This document shows, piece after piece, positions 55,796 through 64,000 of a stretch of DNA of 64,000 bases. Position numbers and translations under genes: made by a program. The stretch is from the NCBI RefSeq assembly GCF_024733555.1, contig NZ_JANIOF010000001.1, positions 1 to 64,000 on the forward strand, given 5' to 3'. The DNA comes from Paenibacillus sp. SC116 (lineage in GTDB: Bacteria > Bacillota > Bacilli > Paenibacillales > Paenibacillaceae). Below the pieces are notes generated by a model that searched no databases, was not told where the DNA came from, and saw nothing but the letters and a program-made list of their open reading frames with translations. Position 1 is the first letter of the stretch; every line of letters starts with the position of its first letter.

Positions 55796-57222
55796 TTCCA
55801 AGCTACTTGAAGAAGCATTCTGTTTTATTTTCTATTTTTACAGGTGCGTTTTCATTAGTTCTTACGAATAGTGCATTTAATATCTTACTTCCTAATTTTG
55901 TGAGCATGTATGGTATATCAACCTCGCTTGGTGGATGGATTATCGCGCTATATATGTTGGCAATGACCATTACAATGCCCTTGACCTCGCTTTTTGTTGA
56001 TCGTCTAGGCAGAAAGCATACGTATATGTTAGGAATTGGCCTTTATGGTTCTTTCTCGATCATAGGCGGTTTGTATTATTCCTATGTAGAGATTGTGATG
56101 TTGGTCCGTTTCGTGCATGGGATATCAGCTGGATTAATGATCCCGTTGTCTTTGGTCTTGTTATTTGATTGTTATGGAAAAGAAGCGCGTGGCAGAGTAA
56201 CTGGCATATGGGGCATGCTCCTCATGATCGCTCCTGCAATTGGCCCAACATTAGGCGGCATCATTATGGAAGTTGGCGAGCTGCGCCATCTGTTCTGGAT
56301 TAACGTTCCGTTTGCACTCTTTTCTATTGTCATGTGCGCTGCGCAAATTAAACCGTATCAACCAGCCCGTAGAAAATCCATTCATTTGGAGGGCATTATG
56401 CTGCTCGTAATGAGCATTGCTTTGCTCAGTTTAGGTATTCAACTGTTATCTAACCCCACTGTTTCTATGTGGATCGTGTATATATTGTTTGGATTAGGTG
56501 CTGTGGCTTTGATTCGCTTTTTCCAAAAGGAAAACACGAGAGAAGAACCGATTATTCGTTATAAGCTTTTTCGTCGGAATCCGATTTTTAGAACCGTTGT
56601 TATCATTTCAGTCATTCAGGATACCGTCATGTTTGGTGCGATCTTCGTTCTTCCATTACTGTTTCAAGAAGTATTCGGCTTATCACCGTCTGTTATTGGT
56701 GCCATGTTTATTCCAACTGCAATAGCTACGAGTTTATTCGTTTGGATTGGCGGCAAGTGGATGGACGCAGGAAAATCGTTGAATTTTATCGTTGTTGGCG
56801 TTGGGTTCATTGTTATTTCCATGATGGCTTTCGCTTTCTTACCTCCGGGCATTTCTATTATCGTTATTGTTATCTTAATGGCATTGCGAGGGATTGGGAT
56901 GGGGTTATCTGATATGACCGTCACGACCATCGGGCTTAACTCGCTGCCCGAAGAAGATATGCATGAAGGTTCTGCGTTATCAAGTACGATCGAACGTTTA
57001 CTTTCATCCTTTGCCGTCATGCTGTTAGCTATCTATTACGATGCTCGATGGCAGATGTTAGTTCAAGCGGGTGAAACTGTTGAATATGCCAAGTGGCTTG
57101 CCCTCAAAGAAGAGTGTTTTGTTCTGGGCAGTCTCCTGTTGCTTACAATGCCACTTATTTTATTCATAAATAGGAAGAAGGTAGACGTAGTTGTTGGAAG
57201 TGAAAACAAGTCAGCTGTCTAA
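55789..57222 (+). CDS. MFS exporter, DHA2 type (SbnD-like siderophore efflux)
   Basis: 477 residues, start ATG overlapping the aminotransferase stop by seven bases. Fourteen-helix DHA2 architecture with motif A (FVDRLGRKHTYMLGI), motif C-like GPTLGG in IAPAIGPTLGGIIME, and FHR-like helices through to LILFINRKKVDVVV. The position between the aminotransferase and IucA/IucC genes is that of sbnD, the staphyloferrin B exporter. Likely exports the finished siderophore in exchange for protons. Confidence 0.85.
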   Translation: MLIPSYLKKHSVLFSIFTGAFSLVLTNSAFNILLPNFVSMYGISTSLGGWIIALYMLAMTITMPLTSLFVDRLGRKHTYMLGIGLYGSFSIIGGLYYSYVEIVMLVRFVHGISAGLMIPLSLVLLFDCYGKEARGRVTGIWGMLLMIAPAIGPTLGGIIMEVGELRHLFWINVPFALFSIVMCAAQIKPYQPARRKSIHLEGIMLLVMSIALLSLGIQLLSNPTVSMWIVYILFGLGAVALIRFFQKENTREEPIIRYKLFRRNPIFRTVVIISVIQDTVMFGAIFVLPLLFQEVFGLSPSVIGAMFIPTAIATSLFVWIGGKWMDAGKSLNFIVVGVGFIVISMMAFAFLPPGISIIVIVILMALRGIGMGLSDMTVTTIGLNSLPEEDMHEGSALSSTIERLLSSFAVMLLAIYYDARWQMLVQAGETVEYAKWLALKEECFVLGSLLLLTMPLILFINRKKVDVVVGSENKSAV

Positions 57223-58870
57223 TCATCAAGAACTAGCCAATTTCCATACATGCAAGACGTTGTTGAATTGCTATATTCGAGAGTTCTGTCAAGAGAATCA
57301 TCATTTATTGTCTATCGATTCTAAAGGCCAGGCGTTTACACTTTATTTCCCAACTAGTGAAGTGACCTTGTCAGGAGTGTTCTCCTATTATTCAGCTATT
57401 GGCGAACATGAGTATAAGAGCATGTATGTACAACAGGGGCAGGAACTTCATTATCCTGAACTCATTCAATGGATAGTGAAAGAGCTGCAGCAGCAGGATT
57501 CACTCGTAACAGACAAGACGGGGCTGGATTTTTCTAAAAGAATTGATAACAGCTATCGCAACTTAGCCCTATATCTGAAGCACTCCGCAGATGCTCCAAT
57601 TAGTGATTATTTATCATCTGAACAATCTTTGCTTTATGGGCACCCATTTCACCCGTTTCCTAAAAACACGTTGGGATTTACGGAAGACGAAGTAAAAAAA
57701 TATTGTCCTGAGCTGCGAACTTCATTTCCATTATGTTATTTGGCTGTCAAGAAAACCGTTTATCAAGAAGAGTGGGTAGCCATAGGACAACAAACGAAGC
57801 TGCATGAAACGGTTGAAGAACAAGCTCAAGCGGTACTTGGAGCGCAACGAGATGAGTATGAAATTTTACCGATTCATCCTTGGCAGTATAAGCATGTGCA
57901 AACGGTGAAAGCAGTCAAAGACTATATTGCGCAAGAAAACATTATTCTTCTAGGAAGCTTTGGGCCTACCGCATATCCGACTTCTTCGGTACGAACGGTG
58001 TATGTTCCTGATATGAAATGCAATATCAAACTATCGTTGAATATTCAAATTACAAATATGTTGAGAAACAACAATAAGGAACAAATGCGCAGAACGTTGG
58101 ATGCTTCCAACTATTTGCTGCAGCACAATTGTTTTGATTCACATCCACATACCGAAATCTCTTATGAAGAAGGCGTTTGTACGGTTCAATTTGAGGATGA
58201 AGATATATCGAAATTGTTTACAATTGCCTATCGTCCGATCCAGTTTGACGTAACGTCAACGTTTGTGATGTCCAGCTTGATTGAAGCTCCTAGAGCAGGA
58301 GAGTCAGCACGATTATTGTCACTCATCGACCGCAATCAGCTTGAGCCGTGGTTTAGACGTTATTTGGAAATATCTCTGTTGCCGGTTGTTCGCGTAGCTG
58401 AGGAAAAAGGCATTCATTTTGAAGCACATTCGCAAAACTGCTTGTTAACCATAAAGAATGGAATGCCGCATACCTTCATTATTCGAGATTTGGAAGGTGT
58501 GAGTGTGAATCAAGAAAAAGTAGCGCACAACATTGATAAATCTGGCCTGCTTTTTTATGAAAAAGAGAAGGCGTGGGCGCGTACGTCCTATTATTTTATC
58601 GTAAACCACTTAGGTTCATTGATTCATGCACTGGCGAGCAGTGTACAGACAGCAGAGGAATATTTCTGGAACATTGTGCGTGATGTACTTACGGAAGAAG
58701 TAGAAGTGCATCGCAATGAATACGTTGTGCATCTATTAGAGGCGGAAGGATTCTATGCGAAACGAAATATGATGAGCTGTCTTGGTGGAATTAGTGAGAC
58801 GCCTTCTTACGTTCTTGTAGACAACATCATGAACAAGATTGGGAGTGGACCAAGTGATTCAAGCAAGTAA
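57191..58870 (+). CDS. IucA/IucC-type NIS synthetase, SbnE-like position
   Basis: 559 residues from TTG 57191 (GTG 57200 also possible), overlapping the MFS gene by 32 bases. NIS-family motifs: LLYGHPFHPFPKNTLGFTED, LPIHPWQYKHV, TSSVRTVYVPDMKCNIKLS, HFEAHSQNCLLTIKNGMPHT and IIRDLEGVSV. These enzymes adenylate a carboxylate and condense it with an amine. The motif after GHPxHP lacks the SR pair seen in the next gene, suggesting a different substrate. By order it corresponds to SbnE, which joins citrate to the first diamine; the citrate should come from the SbnG-like gene downstream. Assignment to type A is inferred from order. Confidence 0.85.
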   Translation: MLEVKTSQLSNHQELANFHTCKTLLNCYIREFCQENHHLLSIDSKGQAFTLYFPTSEVTLSGVFSYYSAIGEHEYKSMYVQQGQELHYPELIQWIVKELQQQDSLVTDKTGLDFSKRIDNSYRNLALYLKHSADAPISDYLSSEQSLLYGHPFHPFPKNTLGFTEDEVKKYCPELRTSFPLCYLAVKKTVYQEEWVAIGQQTKLHETVEEQAQAVLGAQRDEYEILPIHPWQYKHVQTVKAVKDYIAQENIILLGSFGPTAYPTSSVRTVYVPDMKCNIKLSLNIQITNMLRNNNKEQMRRTLDASNYLLQHNCFDSHPHTEISYEEGVCTVQFEDEDISKLFTIAYRPIQFDVTSTFVMSSLIEAPRAGESARLLSLIDRNQLEPWFRRYLEISLLPVVRVAEEKGIHFEAHSQNCLLTIKNGMPHTFIIRDLEGVSVNQEKVAHNIDKSGLLFYEKEKAWARTSYYFIVNHLGSLIHALASSVQTAEEYFWNIVRDVLTEEVEVHRNEYVVHLLEAEGFYAKRNMMSCLGGISETPSYVLVDNIMNKIGSGPSDSSK

Positions 58871-60632
58871 TTCAAGCAAAGCAGAGACGGTATGTTTTGA
58901 TGAAGTTAAAGAAAGAATTATGCGTCAGACGATGGAAGCGATGCTGTTCGAAGGCATCATTAACGTTGAGAGAAATAACCGAGTATGGACTTTTACTGGT
59001 AAAGATGCGGAAGGTAAGCTTGTGCATTATTCATGCGAAGCGGATGAAAAGTGGTCCTTTGGCAGAGTGAAAATAGATAAAAATTCAATACAAAGAGAAG
59101 GCGAACCTTGTACAGATATTTATGTATTTTTGGAAGAAGTCATTCAAAATAATTTGGATGGTGCGCTTACAAATCAATTTATCGGTGAGCTGCTGGAAAC
59201 GTTAGCAAAGGACAAGCAATCGAAGGTGTATCAAGCGGACGAAATTCCATCTGAGGACAAGCACTATGAAGCATTGGAAAGTCATATGGCTGACGGACAT
59301 CCTTACCATCCGAGCTACAAATCAAGAATCGGTTTCTCTCTAAATGAGAACTATTTGTATGGTCCTGAGTTTAATCAAGACATTGCCTTGCAGTGGATTG
59401 CGGTAAGTGATCAACTTGCTGATGTCGCAGTATCTAAAGAAAGCTCCCTAGAAGAAATGTACAAGCTTCATCTTACAGATCAAGATCGGGTTAGATTTGA
59501 TCAAATCCTGAAAGAGAAGGGTTCAAGCGATAAGAGATATATTTTCATACCCGTGCACCCGTGGCAAATGGAGCATCGCACGACATCTCTTTTTATACAG
59601 CAATTGATCGATAAAGATATGGTTCTATTAGGGACATCGAACAGTAAGTACAGGGCGCAGCAATCGATACGTTCCATGTCACATCGCGACCGTACGGATG
59701 CACCTTATATTAAGCTGGCTATGAGTCTTATAAACACATCCACGAGCCGTATTTTGGCCCATCATACAACACAAAATGCCCCGCTGATCAGCGACTGGCT
59801 GCATCATATTATTCAGAATGATGCATTGCTGCAAAGAGAAGGATTTCACTTTTTAAGAGAAGTGGTCGGTGTTTCTGTTCGCTATGATAAGCTGCACTCC
59901 ATCCAATACCGCTCGTCCTATGGAACGCTTGGTGCGGTCTATCGAGAAAATGTTTCTACGTATTTAGAAGCGAATGAAGAAGCATGGCCGTTGAATGCGA
60001 TTACACTTATTCAGAAAAATGGTAAGTCGTTTATTCAGGAAGCGATTGAGCAGCATGGCATCGAGAAGTGGAGTGAAGCGCTAATTAAAGTAGTGTCGCT
60101 TCCGATTATCCATCTGTTATACGCGCACGGAATTGCACTGGAGTCACATTCGCAAAATATTATTTTAGTCGTTGAGAATAATTTACCGGTCAAAATTATT
60201 ATTAAAGATTTGCATGATAGTGTTCGTTATATGACCAAGCATCTTTTACACCCGGAGTGGGCGCCACAGCTGCATCCTGAGCCGGAAACTCATCGCAAAT
60301 TTAATCGTTACTCATTCCTTCAAGCGGAAACGGTAGCTGAAGTAAGAGATTACACGTTTGATGCGTTCTATTTTATTTGTATGACGGAAATATGTTTTAC
60401 GCTGGAGAAGTTCGGTCTACGAGAAGAAGACTTCTGGCGTACATGCACGGAGACGATCTTAACGTATCAAGCAGAGCATCCTGAACATAATGAGAGATTC
60501 GAGCTGTTCAATCTATTTTCAGAAGATGGGCTAATCGAAGAAATGACGAAGCGTCGTATTTATGGCGATGGTGAGTTGTTCTTCCGTAAAGTGAAAAACC
60601 CTCTCTTACAAGCAAAAGGGATTTTGATATGA
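58854..60632 (+). CDS. IucA/IucC-type NIS synthetase, SbnF-like position
   Basis: 592 residues from GTG 58854, behind GGGAGTGG; TTG 58839 is inside the same frame but without a site. NIS motifs: DGHPYHPSYKSRIGFSLNEN, FIPVHPWQMEHRTT, AQQSIRSMSHRDRTDAPYIK, ALESHSQNIILVVENNLPVK and IIKDLHDSVRYM. GHPYHP with K-S-R-x-G-F is the pattern of type C synthetases that use a citryl monoamide. By position it corresponds to SbnF. It overlaps the previous gene by 17 bases and the next by four, a tightly coupled operon. Confidence 0.85.
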   Translation: MIQASNSSKAETVCFDEVKERIMRQTMEAMLFEGIINVERNNRVWTFTGKDAEGKLVHYSCEADEKWSFGRVKIDKNSIQREGEPCTDIYVFLEEVIQNNLDGALTNQFIGELLETLAKDKQSKVYQADEIPSEDKHYEALESHMADGHPYHPSYKSRIGFSLNENYLYGPEFNQDIALQWIAVSDQLADVAVSKESSLEEMYKLHLTDQDRVRFDQILKEKGSSDKRYIFIPVHPWQMEHRTTSLFIQQLIDKDMVLLGTSNSKYRAQQSIRSMSHRDRTDAPYIKLAMSLINTSTSRILAHHTTQNAPLISDWLHHIIQNDALLQREGFHFLREVVGVSVRYDKLHSIQYRSSYGTLGAVYRENVSTYLEANEEAWPLNAITLIQKNGKSFIQEAIEQHGIEKWSEALIKVVSLPIIHLLYAHGIALESHSQNIILVVENNLPVKIIIKDLHDSVRYMTKHLLHPEWAPQLHPEPETHRKFNRYSFLQAETVAEVRDYTFDAFYFICMTEICFTLEKFGLREEDFWRTCTETILTYQAEHPEHNERFELFNLFSEDGLIEEMTKRRIYGDGELFFRKVKNPLLQAKGILI

Positions 60633-61408
60633 GAAAAAACAAGCTAAAAGAAAAAATAAGTCGAAATGAATCCGTCTATGGATTATTTGTCTCGATCCCA
60701 CATCCGATTGTCATTGAGCTGATTGGTTATGCGGAGTACGACTTTGTCATTATTGATTATGAGCATGCGTCAACAAATATGGAAACGATCGAGGATATGA
60801 TTCGAGCTGCTGAATTACTGGATATTACGCCGCTCGTGCGGATATCCAAAGTGGATCGAAATGAGATATTAAAAGTGCTCGATAGCGGTGCTCAAGGCAT
60901 TGTCATTCCTCACGTGGAGAGTAAAGAGCAAGTCGAGCATGCTATTTCTTACGCCTATTATCACCCTGTTGGCATGAGGAGTTTGAACAGCGGGCGTCCG
61001 GGCGCATTTGCCAAGTATTCGTTAACCGAATATATCAAGGAAGCGAATGACGAAGTAATGATCGTTCCGATGATAGAAAGCGCACTTGGTGTTGCTGAAA
61101 GTGAAGGGATTTTATCGATACCGCAAGTTAGCTTTGTATTAGAAGGAGCAGCGGATTTATCTCAATCTCTTGGAGTACCTTGGGATACGGATCATCCTGA
61201 AGTGCAGCGTAATTTGGAGCAAGTCTATGAAACGTCCGAGCGGTGCAGTGTACCGTATGCGATCGTTTCTAGAAGTTTGGAACAACATGCGAAGTGGGCT
61301 GCGCAAGGGGTCCATATTTTTGTTCTAGGTGATGACCGAAATACAGCATTCCGAGCTTATAGAACAAAGCGTGATGACTATCGACAGGTGATGGGTGGGA
61401 GCCAATGA
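60629..61408 (+). CDS. HpcH/HpaI aldolase-family citrate synthase, SbnG-like
   Basis: 259 residues, same size as staphylococcal SbnG. ATGA overlap with the previous stop. TIM-barrel class II aldolase: YDFVIIDYEHASTNMETIED, PLVRISKVDRNEILKVLDSG (Arg of the oxaloacetate site), GAQGIVIPHVESKEQVEHAI, IVPMIESALGV (metal Glu), VSFVLEGAADLSQSLGVP (metal Asp). SbnG makes citrate from oxaloacetate and acetyl-CoA outside the TCA cycle, securing the siderophore's backbone when aconitase/TCA flux is shut down by iron loss. Its presence shows that the siderophore contains citrate. Confidence 0.85.
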   Translation: MRKNKLKEKISRNESVYGLFVSIPHPIVIELIGYAEYDFVIIDYEHASTNMETIEDMIRAAELLDITPLVRISKVDRNEILKVLDSGAQGIVIPHVESKEQVEHAISYAYYHPVGMRSLNSGRPGAFAKYSLTEYIKEANDEVMIVPMIESALGVAESEGILSIPQVSFVLEGAADLSQSLGVPWDTDHPEVQRNLEQVYETSERCSVPYAIVSRSLEQHAKWAAQGVHIFVLGDDRNTAFRAYRTKRDDYRQVMGGSQ

Positions 61409-62610
61409 ATCAGGTAGTACAAAGGTTGATTACAGAGTGGCATGCTCAGAATGATGAGCCTGTCTGTGCGTATATTTACGATTTGCAGGGCATTCAACAG
61501 CATGTGAAAAGTATGTTGGAAACGATGCCGAGCCAAACGAATTTATTTTATGCGATTAAAGCGAATCCAGATCCAAAAATTATTGAAGCTTTAGTGCCTT
61601 ACGTGAAAGGGTTTGAAGTGGCATCAATTGGAGAGTTGCTGAAGGTAAGGGGTGTTTCCGCTGATGTTCCTGTCTTATTCGGTGGACCTGGGAAGAAAGA
61701 CTATGAGCTTGAAATGGCTATTAAGCAAAATGTTACCTACCTTCATGTAGAGAGTCTGTTAGAGCTGCGCAAAATTATCCTGTTAGCTAAGAAGTGGGAG
61801 CGGACTACGCAGATCTTGTTGCGTATTAATGTGAGAACAAATTCGCTTCCGCAAACGAAAATTTCGATGGGTGGCCGTCCAACTCAATTTGGCTTGGATG
61901 AGCAGTTGCTTGAAGAAGCTATCACGATTTTACGAGATGCTGAAAATACGCATGTTCAACTTAGTGGGTTCCATTTCCATTCTCTCTCGAACAATTTGCA
62001 TGCTGAACTGCATGTGGACATGGTTCAGTTTTATGTGCAGACCGTGAAAGAGTGGGAGCGTTTGTATAGCCTAGATGTTGAAGTGATCAACGCTGGCGGC
62101 GGGTTTGGTGTTACGTATGACGGTACGCCTAGTTTTGAATGGAAGTTATTCACTTCATTGTTGGCGAAGAATGAGGCTTTGCGGGCTTTAGGTAAAACGC
62201 AGCTTTTCTTCGAGCCAGGACGATTTATCGTCGCTGATTATGGCTATTATGCTGCTGAAGTGATAGATATTAAACAGTCCCAGGATCAATGGTTTGCGGT
62301 GTTAAGGGGTGGAACTCATCATAATCGATTGCCTGCGTCTTGGGGGCATAATCATCCATTCCATGTAGTTCCGATTGATAAATGGGAGTATCCATTTGCA
62401 CGACCGGAAATTATCGATGGAACAGCTACCATTGTAGGTGAGTTGTGTACACCGAAGGATCAACTGTATGCGAATGCTGAATTGGAGCGATTACGTGTGG
62501 GAGATGTGATCCTGTTTGAGAAGTCTGGTGCTTATTGCTGGACGATTTCCCATCATGATTTCTTAGGGCATCCACATCCGAAATTTTATTACATAACGGA
62601 AGGGAATTAG
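61405..62610 (+). CDS. PLP-dependent decarboxylase, fold III, SbnH-like
   Basis: 401 residues, ATGA overlap with SbnG-like. Diaminopimelate/ornithine decarboxylase fold III: PLP Lys in NLFYAIKANPDPKIIEALV, LSGFHFHSLSNNLHAELHVD, NAGGGFGVTYDGT (phosphate loop), FFEPGRFIVADYGYYAAEV and GELCTPKDQLYANAEL (active-site Cys-x-x-x-Asp). In the sbn pathway SbnH decarboxylates the citryl-diaminopropionate intermediate. Here the substrate would be Dab or a citryl-Dab intermediate, giving a 1,3-diaminopropane unit (inference from the aminotransferase). It replaces the RhbB type, which is a fold I enzyme, as I recall. Confidence 0.85.
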   Translation: MNQVVQRLITEWHAQNDEPVCAYIYDLQGIQQHVKSMLETMPSQTNLFYAIKANPDPKIIEALVPYVKGFEVASIGELLKVRGVSADVPVLFGGPGKKDYELEMAIKQNVTYLHVESLLELRKIILLAKKWERTTQILLRINVRTNSLPQTKISMGGRPTQFGLDEQLLEEAITILRDAENTHVQLSGFHFHSLSNNLHAELHVDMVQFYVQTVKEWERLYSLDVEVINAGGGFGVTYDGTPSFEWKLFTSLLAKNEALRALGKTQLFFEPGRFIVADYGYYAAEVIDIKQSQDQWFAVLRGGTHHNRLPASWGHNHPFHVVPIDKWEYPFARPEIIDGTATIVGELCTPKDQLYANAELERLRVGDVILFEKSGAYCWTISHHDFLGHPHPKFYYITEGN

Positions 62611-62611
62611 G

Positions 62612-64000
62612 ATGAATACAACATTAACGCTATCGCAAAACCAAACTGCTGTGCAGCGAATTATGAAAGATGTAATGGATGCGTTTTTAGCAGAGCAGTT
62701 TTTTCAATTAGATGAACGTACAACAATAGCTTTATCGGCCGCATCGAATGAATGGCAGCAGCTGTATCCCTTTTATGAGGGAGCTTCCGTGTACGTAGGA
62801 AACATCGTGTTTCTGGTAGAAAAGTGCTACAAGCAAGGATATCAATGGGTAGCGGGTTCGCCTATTTATAAAAATGAGGATGAGAAATGGGTAGAGATCA
62901 GTTCTCCTATTAAAGTTGCTCAAATGGTACTGCGTTACGCATTGTCTGAAGAAGCTTATGCTCATCCAGGAGTATCGGAGTTTTTGGCTGGACTGGATAT
63001 CGCGATTCAACAATTACATACAAGCTTGGAGCAGGTTGGGGATGCGTTGTCCTTTACCCCTAGCTCAGCCTATGAATGGTATGTGAAAGGCGAGATGATT
63101 GCCTCCTTGCGTGATCGTCCGTTTCATCCATTGTCTAAGGCCAAAATAGGCTTTACGACGGAGGACTACCAAAATTACATGGCTGAGTTTGGGAAGAAGA
63201 CAGCATTGCATTGGGTGGCTATCCACAATGATTCGGTTGTACAAGGTTATTCTGAAGGCGCAGATACAGATAAAGTGGAGCCATATGATGTGCTGAATGA
63301 TGAGCAGAAGGCAACCATTAATCAAGAGCTAGACAGAAAAGGGATTGCGAAAGTGCAGTATACAGTCATACCTGTTCATACCTGGCAGCTGCAGCATATC
63401 ATTTTGCCAAGATTTAAGAAGGAAATAGAGGACAAGACGATTATCGTGCTTGATACTCAAATCGGTGATTTCTTTGCAACTTCTTCGGTTCGTTCGTTAA
63501 CTTCGACGAGTGCGTCTACGAAGATGTTAAAGCTGCCAATAAGCGTATTATCGCTGGGGGCCGCTAGATATTTGCCTGTCGTGAAGCTGCTGAACGGGAT
63601 TGTGGGAGAGAAAATGTTCCGCCAAGCACTAGCGTGTGATGAGACTCTTGCCGATAAAGTGTTCTTATGTGAGGAGAACAACTGGTGGGGATATATGCCT
63701 GCATCAATGGGGTTGTTCGACGATCATCCTCGTCATTTGGCCGCACAAGTGAGATTATATCCGCAGCAGTTATTAGATGACAGCTATAAATTTCTCCCGA
63801 TGTCATCGCTAGGCGTCGTACTGCCGGATCAGCACTTTTTGACGGAGATCGCAGGGGGAAGCATTTCGAAAGAAGACGTCATCCAGTTCTATTCGGATTT
63901 GGCTGCCACGTTCTACGATATTGTAATGAGATTGTTTAAAGTCGGCATCGTCCCTGAAATTCATGGACAAAATTGTTGTGTCGTTCTTAAGGACAACAAA
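62612..64000 (+). CDS. IucA/IucC-type NIS synthetase, third copy, 3' end outside window
   Basis: Starts at ATG 62612, one base after the previous stop, behind GGAAGGGA. Open to the window end (463 codons). NIS motifs: LRDRPFHPLSKAKIGFTTED, VIPVHTWQLQHIILPRF (HPWQ replaced by HTWQ), FATSSVRSLTSTSASTKMLK, VPEIHGQNCCVVLKDNK. The DRPFHPxxKAK variant differs from both other copies, so a third substrate is expected. By elimination it is the SbnC counterpart, which adds 2-oxoglutarate in staphyloferrin B. About 120 residues are missing. Confidence 0.82.
   Translation, partial: MNTTLTLSQNQTAVQRIMKDVMDAFLAEQFFQLDERTTIALSAASNEWQQLYPFYEGASVYVGNIVFLVEKCYKQGYQWVAGSPIYKNEDEKWVEISSPIKVAQMVLRYALSEEAYAHPGVSEFLAGLDIAIQQLHTSLEQVGDALSFTPSSAYEWYVKGEMIASLRDRPFHPLSKAKIGFTTEDYQNYMAEFGKKTALHWVAIHNDSVVQGYSEGADTDKVEPYDVLNDEQKATINQELDRKGIAKVQYTVIPVHTWQLQHIILPRFKKEIEDKTIIVLDTQIGDFFATSSVRSLTSTSASTKMLKLPISVLSLGAARYLPVVKLLNGIVGEKMFRQALACDETLADKVFLCEENNWWGYMPASMGLFDDHPRHLAAQVRLYPQQLLDDSYKFLPMSSLGVVLPDQHFLTEIAGGSISKEDVIQFYSDLAATFYDIVMRLFKVGIVPEIHGQNCCVVLKDNK

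Noticed and set aside
49062-64000. Petrobactin, bacillibactin or staphyloferrin A pathway
   Set aside because: No catechol-forming (dhb/asb) genes, no NRPS, and no ornithine racemase; the gene order and SbnG/SbnH-like genes fit the staphyloferrin B type instead.

Overview
The window looks like chromosomal DNA of a Paenibacillus-type Firmicute. The evidence is strong AGGAGG-type ribosome sites, TTG and GTG starts, a GlpP-controlled glp regulon, S-layer-homology (SLH) proteins, and a non-ribosomal peptide synthetase (NRPS) whose substrate code is that of polymyxin synthetase. The NRPS is visibly GC-rich; everything after it is AT-richer. No rRNA, tRNA, CRISPR array or intact insertion sequence was seen.

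Layout. 1-13860: 3' part of a giant NRPS (Thr, D-Dab, Dab, Dab, then an orphan C-terminal condensation domain), matching the end of polymyxin synthetase PmxE. 13.9-16.3 kb: a strip of broken or small genes (frameshifted cupin, a remnant, FabZ-like dehydratase, small membrane protein, GNAT). 16.3-19.3 kb: glutamate symporter gltT, WapI-like immunity protein, VOC protein, GNAT. 19.6-23.3 kb: cysJ-cysI sulfite reductase. 23.4-29.9 kb: MalT-type LuxR regulator, MDR dehydrogenase, GNATs, HD-domain protein, frameshifted hydrolase. 30.1-30.25 kb: a palindromic repeat element. 30.6-35.6 kb: glpP, glpF, glpK, glpD with leader terminators. 35.9-40.8 kb: MerR regulator and SDR enzyme, pentapeptide-repeat protein, a second HD protein, a large secreted protein. 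41.0-48.0 kb: three tandem copies of a secreted beta-lactamase-fold/SLH protein, each with the same four-fold iterated upstream element and a similar terminator. 48.1 kb: HAD phosphatase.

49.0-64.0 kb is an iron-acquisition island. A Fur-box promoter precedes a SirABC-like siderophore importer without ATPase and a FhuF-like ferric reductase. A second Fur-box promoter precedes a biosynthetic operon: ATP-grasp ligase, diaminobutyrate aminotransferase, MFS exporter, two IucA/IucC synthetases, SbnG-like citrate synthase, SbnH-like PLP decarboxylase, and a third IucA/IucC synthetase cut by the window end. The order MFS-IucA/C-IucA/C-SbnG-SbnH copies sbnDEFGH of staphyloferrin B. The genes that make diaminopropionate there (sbnA/sbnB) are replaced by a diaminobutyrate (Dab) aminotransferase and an ATP-grasp enzyme. 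This predicts a Dab-based relative of staphyloferrin B and is the best candidate here for an undescribed pathway. The same aminotransferase could also feed Dab to the polymyxin-type NRPS 40 kb upstream.
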